From Brevundimonas sp. (GTDB taxonomy: Bacteria > Pseudomonadota > Alphaproteobacteria > Caulobacterales > Caulobacteraceae), in NCBI GenBank assembly GCA_012270135.1, contig JAAXIW010000191.1:1-5107 (forward strand): a DNA stretch of 5,107 nt. The letters run 5' to 3'. How positions within the stretch are numbered: position 1 is the stretch's first letter; the number at the start of each line of letters is the position of its first letter. The position numbers were made by a program, and so were the translations under genes. Of the stretch, positions 1 to 5,107 are shown in pieces. The notes beneath the pieces are model-generated. The model saw nothing but the letters and a program-made list of their open reading frames with translations, was not told the origin of the DNA and ran no database searches.

Positions 1-242
1 GTGATCCGCATCGCGCCCACCCCGCCCGAGGCCCACACCATCATCCGCCACGAATAGTGGAACGGGGCGGTGATCGACTGATCGGCGTTGATCGCCGCGG
101 GGCTGGAGGCGAAGCTCAGGGCCACGCCGAGCGCCATCAGGGTCAGAGCCGCCGCCAGCAGGCCGCGGTCGACCGTCCAGAACCATTTGGCGATCGGGCT
201 CTGGTCGTTGCGGGAGAAGGCGGGGCTGTAGGCTTCGGTCAT
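1..242 (-). CDS. ftsW: FtsW, SEDS-family septal peptidoglycan glycosyltransferase (N-terminal fragment, cut by window edge)
   Basis: Only the first 80 codons are present; the gene continues past position 1. FtsW is a polytopic inner-membrane protein of the SEDS family that polymerises lipid II into septal glycan together with the class B penicillin-binding protein FtsI. The visible part has a short cytoplasmic N-terminus (residues 1-20), then the family-typical WFWTVDRGLLAAALTLMALG (residues 20-39), which starts the first membrane segment (about 25-46). The motif LSFASSPAA (42-50) and the PFHYSWR motif (60-66) lead into a second hydrophobic segment that is cut off. This pattern matches alphaproteobacterial FtsW N-termini and fits FtsW better than RodA, as does the position directly after murD. 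The ATG at 242 overlaps the murD stop in ATGA. No convincing Shine-Dalgarno precedes it, so translation is probably coupled to murD. The catalytic Asp and most of the protein lie outside the window. Confidence 0.93.
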   Translation of the reverse strand, partial: MTEAYSPAFSRNDQSPIAKWFWTVDRGLLAAALTLMALGVALSFASSPAAINADQSITAPFHYSWRMMVWASGGVGAMRI

Positions 243-1642
243 GACGCGCTCGGGGGTTGGGCGCCCAGGGCGAGGACGGCGGCGCGGAAGGCTTCGCCTC
301 GCGCCTCAAAGTCGGGATACTGATCGAAACTGGCGGCGGCAGGACTGAGCAGCACCCCCTCGTCCCGGCCGGTGGAGGTCGCTGCTTCGGCCGCGGCGGC
401 GACCGCGGTCGCAATGTCGCCACTGATCCGGTGCGGAGTGTCGCCCAGTCGCGCCGCGAAAGGGCCCGCCGCCTCGCCGATCAGGAACGCTTCGGCCACG
501 CGCGGGAAAAGGTCCTCCAGATCGTCGATCCCGCCCGCTTTCGCCCGCCCGCCGGCGATCCAGTAGCTGCGGTCATAGGACGACAGGGCCTGCCGCGCGG
601 CGTCGGCGTTGGTGGCCTTGGAATCGTTGATGAAGCGTACCCGGCCGAGCGTGCCGACGTGCTCCATGCGGTGGGCGAGACCGGGGAAGGACAGGAGGCC
701 GTCTACGGTATCCTCGTGCGGCACGCCGAGCGCCCGCGCCGTCGCATAGGCGAAGGCTGCGTTCTGGGCGTTGTGCCGCCCCGCGAGGGAACGCGCGCCC
801 GCAAGGTCCAGCCTGACATCGAGAATTCGCATCGCGCCATTCGACACCACAATTTCACACGGCGCTCCGCCCCGCTCCGTGTCTCCGGTCCGAATGCGCG
901 CCAGACTGCTCCGAGACCGCTGAGTCAAACGATCCGCGAGCGCGGCGCCCCAGCTCTCGTCCACGCCCACGAGCGCGACCTGATCCTCGCCCAGGTTTGC
1001 GAAAATCCGCGTCTTTGCGGCCACATAACCGTCCATCCCGCCATGCCGGTCCAGATGGTCCGGGCTGATGTTGGTCAGGATGGCCACGTCCGGGGCGAAG
1101 GAGGTGGTGAGGTCCAGCTGATAGCTGGACACCTCGATAACATAGACGGCGTCCGGCGTGGGAGCCGGCAGGGCGAGAACGCCGATGCCGATGTTGCCGC
1201 CGAGGTTGACGATCATCCCGGCCTGTATCAGCACCCCACCGATCCGGGCGGTGGTTGTCGATTTGCCGTTGGTGCCGGTGACGGCGACGACCTTGGGCCG
1301 GTCTCCCTCGGGCAGGGCCGCGACGGCGCGGGCGAACAGCTCGATGTCGCCGATGATCTCGATCCCCGCCTCGCGGGCCCTGCCGACCGCCCAGTGCGGC
1401 TCCGGGTGGGTCAGGGGCGCGCCGGGCGACAGCACCAGCGCCGCGAAACCGGACCAGTCGGCGGCCGTCAGGTCCTCGACCGCGAACCCTTCGGCCTCGG
1501 TCTGCATGCGGCTGGAGACGCTGTCGTCCCACAACACCGGTAGGGCACCGCCGGCCTTGAGGGCGCGCGCTGCCGTCAGTCCCGACCTGCCGAGACCGAA
1601 GACCGCGATCCTCCGTCCTTCGAAGCCTGGGGCGGGGATCAT
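239..1642 (-). CDS. murD: MurD, UDP-N-acetylmuramoyl-L-alanine--D-glutamate ligase
   Basis: Cytoplasmic ATP-dependent ligase that adds D-glutamate to UDP-MurNAc-L-alanine, the second amino acid of the peptidoglycan stem. It is complete at 467 aa, near the usual 440-470. The N-terminal Rossmann-like UDP-binding domain opens with VAVFGLGRSG-like glycines (IAVFGLGRSG, 12-21). The central ATPase domain has the P-loop GTNGKST (123-129), SSYQLDL (172-178), NISPDHLDRH (191-200) and YVAAK, whose Lys210 aligns with the carbamylated lysine of Mur ligases. The C-terminal domain carries GLAHRMEHVG (321-330), FINDSKATN (337-345), the GGRAKAGG loop (364-371) and LLSPAAASFDQYPDFEARGEAF (431-452), all standard for MurD. 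Residues about 240-265 are a poorly conserved stretch of the central domain. The ATG at 1642 lies 4 nt after the mraY stop, with only a weak GAAG-like sequence upstream, so coupling to mraY is likely. The 3' end overlaps ftsW by 4 nt. No key residue is missing. Confidence 0.97.
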   Translation of the reverse strand: MIPAPGFEGRRIAVFGLGRSGLTAARALKAGGALPVLWDDSVSSRMQTEAEGFAVEDLTAADWSGFAALVLSPGAPLTHPEPHWAVGRAREAGIEIIGDIELFARAVAALPEGDRPKVVAVTGTNGKSTTTARIGGVLIQAGMIVNLGGNIGIGVLALPAPTPDAVYVIEVSSYQLDLTTSFAPDVAILTNISPDHLDRHGGMDGYVAAKTRIFANLGEDQVALVGVDESWGAALADRLTQRSRSSLARIRTGDTERGGAPCEIVVSNGAMRILDVRLDLAGARSLAGRHNAQNAAFAYATARALGVPHEDTVDGLLSFPGLAHRMEHVGTLGRVRFINDSKATNADAARQALSSYDRSYWIAGGRAKAGGIDDLEDLFPRVAEAFLIGEAAGPFAARLGDTPHRISGDIATAVAAAAEAATSTGRDEGVLLSPAAASFDQYPDFEARGEAFRAAVLALGAQPPSAS

Positions 1643-1646
1643 GGCG

Positions 1647-2756
1647 CTATCGCAGCTTCAGGGTGGCGAGGCCCGCCAGCGCCAGCATGGCCGAGACGAT
1701 CCAGAAGCGGATCACCACGGTCGATTCCGGCCAGCCCATCTTTTCGAAATGGTGGTGGATCGGCGCCATCAGGAAGATGCGCTTTTTGGTGGCCTTGAAG
1801 TAGCCGACCTGGATCATGACGCTGAGGGCCTCGATGACGAACAGGCCGCCGACGATGCCCAGCACCAGCTCGTGCTTGGTGGCCACGGCGATGGCGCCGA
1901 GCGCGCCGCCGAGGGCCAGCGAACCGGTGTCGCCCATGAAGATCTTGGCTGGCGGGGCGTTGTACCAGAGGAAGCCGACGCCGCCGCCGATGATGGCCGA
2001 GCAGAAGATGGCAAGCTCGCCCGATCCCGGCACATGGTGGACGCCGAGGTAGTCGGAGAAGATGAAGTTGCCGACGAGGTAGCTGATGATGCCGAAAGCC
2101 GCCGCCGCCATCATCACCGGCACGATGGCCAGGCCGTCCAGCCCGTCAGTCAGGTTCACCGCGTTCGAAAAGCCGACGAGGGTGAAGGCGGCGAAGATCA
2201 CATAGAACCAGCCGATGTTCAGCAGCACCGCCTTGAAAAACGGGAAGGCGATGGAAGTCTCGAGGTTCGGAGTCGTCGGCGACGCGGTCATCCACAGCAC
2301 CGTCAGCACGCCGGCGATCACGGAGACGATGACCTGGGCGACCAGTTTCTGCTTCGACGTCAGGCCGGCCGAGGTCTGTTTCGACACCTTGGCGTAGTCG
2401 TCGATGAAGCCCAGCACCCCGAAGGCGGCGGTCACGAAGCTGACGATCCAGATGTAGGGGTTGGTCAGGTCGCCCCACAGCAGCACGGCCACAGAGATGC
2501 CGGCGAGGATCATCAGCCCACCCATGGTCGGGGTGCCGACCTTGGACAGGTGCGAGACCGGGCCGTCCGCGCGGATCGGCTGGCCCTTGCCCTGTTTGAC
2601 CCGCATCCAGGCGATGAAGCGGCTGCCCATGGCCACCGCGACGATCATGGCCGTGGCCATGGCGAGGCCCACCCGCACCGTCTGGTACTGGACCAGATTG
2701 AGCAGCGGATAATCCTGCGCGATGTCGGCGTAGTGGAGATAGAGAAGATAAAACAT
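1647..2756 (-). CDS. mraY: MraY, phospho-N-acetylmuramoyl-pentapeptide-transferase
   Basis: Integral inner-membrane enzyme that transfers phospho-MurNAc-pentapeptide from UDP to undecaprenyl phosphate, making lipid I (Mg2+-dependent). The protein is 369 aa, normal for proteobacterial MraY, with about ten hydrophobic segments (roughly 29-49, 77-94, 101-118, 138-158, 183-199, 207-229, 249-265, 279-295, 297-316, 348-366). Diagnostic motifs are GTPTMGG (74-80), FIDDY with Asp119 and Asp120 (117-121), NAVNLTDGLDGLA (198-210), KIFMGDTGSLALGG with Asp276 (271-284) and the MraY-specific PIHHHFEKMGW (332-342). The start is placed at the ATG at 2756, because the protein then begins MFYLLYLHYAD, typical of the family, and a strong GGGAGGAG lies just upstream. 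The frame stays open to 2897, but those extra 47 codons are murF read out of frame: basic and Cys/Arg/Gly-rich, unlike any MraY N-terminus. The stop is TAG at 1647-1649; the other complete stops in the cluster are TGA. Confidence 0.98.
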   Translation of the reverse strand: MFYLLYLHYADIAQDYPLLNLVQYQTVRVGLAMATAMIVAVAMGSRFIAWMRVKQGKGQPIRADGPVSHLSKVGTPTMGGLMILAGISVAVLLWGDLTNPYIWIVSFVTAAFGVLGFIDDYAKVSKQTSAGLTSKQKLVAQVIVSVIAGVLTVLWMTASPTTPNLETSIAFPFFKAVLLNIGWFYVIFAAFTLVGFSNAVNLTDGLDGLAIVPVMMAAAAFGIISYLVGNFIFSDYLGVHHVPGSGELAIFCSAIIGGGVGFLWYNAPPAKIFMGDTGSLALGGALGAIAVATKHELVLGIVGGLFVIEALSVMIQVGYFKATKKRIFLMAPIHHHFEKMGWPESTVVIRFWIVSAMLALAGLATLKLR

Positions 2757-4168
2757 CAGGCGGCTCCTCCCAGAGCAGCGAGAGCCCGGGCGACCAAGGA
2801 CGCCTTCGAGCCGTTTGATCCCTTGACCATGACGATGTCGCCCGGCGCAACAAGTTGAGCGGCCTCGGCGGCGAGCTCCGCGGCGGTCTCGCGCCACAGG
2901 CCCCGGCGCTCCGGCGGCAGGACATCGTGGAGCCGCTTCATCTCGGGGCCGGCGGTGTGAACCAGATCCAGGTCGGCGGCGACGATCGGCGAGCGCAGAC
3001 CCTCGTGCAGGGCCCGGGACTGCTCGCCCAGCTCCAGCATGTCGGTCAGCACGACGATTCGGCGCGCCTCCAGTGTGACCGGCTTCGCCCCGAGGCTGCG
3101 GAATCCGGCGGCCATGGACAGCGGATTGGCGTTGTAGCTCTCGTCGATCAGGGTGAAGGCCCCGCCGGGCGCCTGCACCACCGTGGTCTGCCCGCGACCC
3201 GCCAGCGGCTCAAAGTCCGCCAGGGCGGCGAGGCCGGACTCGAGCGGCACGTCGAGCGCGTCGAGCATCAGCAGCACGCACAGGCTGTTGAAGCCCCAAT
3301 GGAAGCCGGACTGGCGCAGGGTGAAGTCGACCGGCTTGCCGAACAGTTCGGCCCGGACCCGCGCGCCCTCCGGGCCGGGCTGGAAGTCGAGCAGGCGGGC
3401 GTCATGGCCGGAGTCGGCCCCGAAGGTCACCCGCCGCGCCCCGGCCTTCCGCGCGGCGGCGTCCAACACGGTCGCAAAGTCCACGTCGCCGTTCAGCACC
3501 GCCACCCCGTTCGGCGCGAGCCCTTCGAAGATCGACGCCTTCTCCCGCGCGACCCCCGCCTCGCCGTCAGCGAAGGCTTCGATATGCACCGGGCCCACGG
3601 TGGTGACGCAGGCGGCGTGCGGCCGGACCATCTTCGACAGCGGCGCGATCTCGCCCGGTGCGTTCATGCCGATCTCGAACACGGCCCGCTGAACCGTCCG
3701 AGGCATCCGGGCCAGCGTCAGGGGCACGCCGATATGGTTGTTGTAGCTCTTGATCGAAGCATGGGCGGGCCCGGCCAGATCGAGCCCGGCCTTGATCGCC
3801 TGGGTTACGCTGGTCTTGCCGACCGAGCCGGTGACGGCGCCGCGGCGGACGTGTGGGCTGCGCTCTCGCGACGCCACGCCGAGGGCTTCCAGCGCGCGCA
3901 GGGTGTCGGCGACGACGACCGACGGCCCGCCCTCAACCGGATGTTCGGTGATCGCCCCCACGGCCCCGGCGGCGAAGGCGGCAGCGACGAAGTCGTGTCC
4001 GTCGCGCGCGCCCTTCAGCGCCAGGAACAGGTCGCCCGGCGCGATCTCCCGGCTGTTGTACGTCACCCCCGCCGTCTCGAAGGAGGGTCCGGTCAGCTTG
4101 CCGCCGGTCGCGGCCTCGATCTCGGCGGAGGTCCAGAGCGGCGGAAAATCAGTCGGGTGGTCAGGCAT
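2756..4168 (-). CDS. murF: MurF, UDP-N-acetylmuramoyl-tripeptide--D-alanyl-D-alanine ligase
   Basis: Cytoplasmic ATP-dependent ligase that adds the D-Ala-D-Ala dipeptide to UDP-MurNAc-tripeptide, finishing the pentapeptide used by MraY. It is complete at 470 aa, normal for the family. The N-terminal substrate domain (about 1-105) starts with LWTSAEIEAATGG (11-23) and contains VTYNSREIAPGDLFLALKG (35-53), the UDP-binding motif common to MurE and MurF. The central ATPase domain has the P-loop TGSVGKTS (113-120), SYNNHIGVPLTLA (141-153), EIGMNAPGEI (165-174), VGPVHIEAF (191-199) and Lys210 in REKASIF at the place of the usual carbamylated lysine. The C-terminal domain (about 326-470) has DESYNANPLSM (342-352), LTDMLELGEQS (374-384) and VKGSNGSKAS (448-457), the alphaproteobacterial form of the usual KGSRG motif. 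The ATG at 4168 overlaps the end of murE by 8 nt (ATGCCTGA). There is no good Shine-Dalgarno, which points to coupling with murE. The stop TGA shares one base with the mraY ATG. Confidence 0.97.
   Translation of the reverse strand: MPDHPTDFPPLWTSAEIEAATGGKLTGPSFETAGVTYNSREIAPGDLFLALKGARDGHDFVAAAFAAGAVGAITEHPVEGGPSVVVADTLRALEALGVASRERSPHVRRGAVTGSVGKTSVTQAIKAGLDLAGPAHASIKSYNNHIGVPLTLARMPRTVQRAVFEIGMNAPGEIAPLSKMVRPHAACVTTVGPVHIEAFADGEAGVAREKASIFEGLAPNGVAVLNGDVDFATVLDAAARKAGARRVTFGADSGHDARLLDFQPGPEGARVRAELFGKPVDFTLRQSGFHWGFNSLCVLLMLDALDVPLESGLAALADFEPLAGRGQTTVVQAPGGAFTLIDESYNANPLSMAAGFRSLGAKPVTLEARRIVVLTDMLELGEQSRALHEGLRSPIVAADLDLVHTAGPEMKRLHDVLPPERRGLWRETAAELAAEAAQLVAPGDIVMVKGSNGSKASLVARALAALGGAA
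2764..2771 (-). promoter_or_regulatory. Strong ribosome binding site for mraY
   Basis: On the minus strand the bases read GGGAGGAG, with the GGAGG core at 2770-2766 leaving 9 nt before the mraY ATG (2756-2754). It is the only clear Shine-Dalgarno among the four gene starts visible here. It lies inside the last codons of murF (Leu-Gly-Gly-Ala-Ala-stop) and fixes the mraY start at 2756 rather than at upstream in-frame codons. Confidence 0.8.
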
Positions 4169-5107
4169 GGAGGCGCAGGGCTTCGGCGGCTTCGGTGGCG
4201 TCGTCGAACGGATGGGTCACCGCGCCGACGATCTGTCCCTGCTCATGCCCTTTTCCGGCGATCACCACCACATCTCCGTCGCGCATCTGTTCGATGGCGT
4301 AACGAATGGCGGCGCGACGGTCGCCGATCTCCTGCGCCGTGGGACAGCCCTCGCGGACCGCCTTGCGGATGGCGGCGGGATCTTCCGAGCGGGGATTGTC
4401 GTCGGTGACGATGGCCAGATCGGCCAGCCGCCCCGCGATCTCGCCCATCAGCGGCCGCTTGGCCCGGTCCCGGTCGCCGCCGGCGCCGAAGACCACGATC
4501 AGGCGCCCCGTCGCGTGCGGACGCAGCGCCTTCAGCACCGTCTCCAGCCCGTCGGGCGTATGGGCATAATCGACGTAGACCTCACCGCGCCCGGCGCCCG
4601 GAATGCGCTGCAACCGGCCTTGGGCGCCGGTGATGTGTTCGAGGCCCGCCAGCACGCGGTCGGGGCTTTCTCCGGCGGCGATGCACAGGCCGGCGGCGAC
4701 CAGGGCGTTCGAGGCCTGGAAGGCGCCGGCCAGCGGCAGCAGCACTTCGTGCAGCGTCCCGCGCACATCGAGGGTCAGCCGCTGGCCCTCGGGCACGGCC
4801 TGCCGGGCGACCAGCGTCAGGTCCCGGCCCCGCTCGCCGACGCCCATAACGCCCAGCCCCGACATGATCGAAGCGGCCGCGAAGCTGGAGTAGGCGTCGC
4901 TGTCGGCGTTCAGAACCGCCGTCCGCCCCCGCGGCAGAAGGGTGTCGAACAGGCGCAGCTTGGCGGCCCGGTAGCCCTCCATGTCGCCATGGTAGTCGAG
5001 ATGGTCCTGGGTCAGGTTGGTGAAGGCCGCCGCCTTCAGTGACACGCCGTCCAGCCGCCGCTGATCGCTGCCGTGAGACGAGGCCTCCAGCGCCAGCTGG
5101 GTGACCC
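4161..5107 (-). CDS. murE: MurE, UDP-MurNAc-L-Ala-D-Glu--meso-2,6-diaminopimelate ligase (C-terminal part, 5' end outside window)
   Basis: Cytoplasmic ATP-dependent ligase that adds the third stem residue. The last 314 residues are present. The frame stays open to the window edge, so the N-terminal UDP-binding domain and the P-loop are missing only because the window ends. Numbering from the first whole codon here (5105-5103), visible motifs are LEASSHGSDQRR (6-17), TNLTQDHLDYHG (29-40), YRAAK with the probable carbamylated Lys49 (45-49), VDYAHTPDGL (178-187), VFGAGGDRDRAKRPLMG (205-221), DNPR (236-239, bases 4389-4400) and GKGHE (284-288). DNPR is the known meso-DAP recognition motif, so the substrate is meso-DAP rather than lysine. 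The GTG at 5045 is an internal valine, not a start, because conserved MurE sequence continues upstream of it. The C-terminus ends RLHA and overlaps the murF start by 8 nt. By the usual cluster order ftsI would lie just upstream, but this cannot be seen. Confidence 0.97.
   Translation of the reverse strand, partial: VTQLALEASSHGSDQRRLDGVSLKAAAFTNLTQDHLDYHGDMEGYRAAKLRLFDTLLPRGRTAVLNADSDAYSSFAAASIMSGLGVMGVGERGRDLTLVARQAVPEGQRLTLDVRGTLHEVLLPLAGAFQASNALVAAGLCIAAGESPDRVLAGLEHITGAQGRLQRIPGAGRGEVYVDYAHTPDGLETVLKALRPHATGRLIVVFGAGGDRDRAKRPLMGEIAGRLADLAIVTDDNPRSEDPAAIRKAVREGCPTAQEIGDRRAAIRYAIEQMRDGDVVVIAGKGHEQGQIVGAVTHPFDDATEAAEALRLHA

Larger units (their letters stand above)
1..5107 (-). other. Part of the dcw operon (murE-murF-mraY-murD-ftsW)
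   Basis: All five genes run the same way with junctions of -8, -1, +4 and -4 nt. No room is left for a terminator and no separate promoter can be recognised. Seen directly: the gene order and the overlaps. Known: the same order occurs in dcw clusters of most proteobacteria, normally with ftsI before murE and murG after ftsW. Inferred: one polycistronic message with translational coupling, its promoter lying upstream of position 5107. Internal promoters hidden in coding sequence cannot be excluded by eye. Confidence 0.88.

Noticed and set aside
1643..1646. Possible promoter or terminator between mraY and murD
   Set aside because: The gap is only 4 nt and shows no hairpin or T-run; the genes are simply adjacent in one operon.
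855..2925. Extra minus-strand frames inside murD, mraY and murF (855-1532, 1814-2035, 2146-2925)
   Set aside because: They are out-of-frame readings of the true genes, with low-complexity Arg/Ala/Pro/Ser composition and no family signature.
257..5042. Long plus-strand open frames tiling the window (257-1543, 1158-2858, 2855-4408, 3750-5042)
   Set aside because: They lie fully antisense to five recognised genes. Their translations are rich in Arg, Gly, Ala, His and Asp, with no domain or membrane pattern. GC-rich codons on the real strand leave few stops in the opposite frames, so these are shadows.
4161..5045. A 294-residue MurE starting at the GTG at 5045
   Set aside because: Conserved MurE sequence (ASSHGSDQRRLDG) continues upstream in the same frame to the window edge, so this GTG encodes an internal valine.
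1..5107. Search for a new system: repeats, CRISPR, insertion sequence, attachment site, tRNA, small RNA, riboswitch or foreign gene
   Set aside because: Coding sequence of five standard cell-wall and division genes fills the window, with uniform GC-rich composition and intact catalytic motifs. I saw no direct or inverted repeat array and no unexplained gap.

Overview
The window is a piece of a division and cell-wall (dcw) gene cluster, and every gene lies on the minus strand. Read in the direction of transcription (from position 5107 down to 1) the order is murE (5' end missing), murF, mraY, murD, ftsW (only its first 80 codons present). This is the classic bacterial order. No stretch lacks a gene: the largest gap between neighbours is 4 nt.

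The DNA is very GC-rich (roughly two thirds by eye) and the proteins look alphaproteobacterial. The MraY, MurF, MurD and FtsW N-terminal sequences most resemble what I know of Caulobacteraceae (Brevundimonas or Caulobacter type). This taxonomic call is inferred from remembered family patterns, not from a search. The DNPR signature in MurE indicates a meso-diaminopimelate peptidoglycan, as expected for a Gram-negative bacterium.

Layout: positions 4161-5107 hold the C-terminal 314 residues of MurE. Positions 2756-4168 hold complete MurF (470 aa). Positions 1647-2756 hold complete MraY (369 aa). Positions 239-1642 hold complete MurD (467 aa). Positions 1-242 hold the N-terminus of FtsW. Junctions are an 8-nt overlap (murE/murF), a 1-nt overlap (murF/mraY), a 4-nt gap (mraY/murD) and a 4-nt ATGA overlap (murD/ftsW), so the five genes are almost certainly one translationally coupled transcript.

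How the genes work together: MurD adds D-Glu to UDP-MurNAc-L-Ala, MurE adds meso-DAP, and MurF adds D-Ala-D-Ala to give the UDP-MurNAc-pentapeptide. MraY loads that product onto undecaprenyl phosphate as lipid I at the inner membrane. FtsW is the SEDS-family septal glycan polymerase that later uses lipid II. The window thus runs from cytoplasmic precursor synthesis to septal polymerisation.

I found no mobile element, CRISPR, RNA gene, promoter, terminator or novel system. All catalytic motifs are intact and nothing looks broken or transferred. The long plus-strand open frames are antisense shadows produced by the high GC content.
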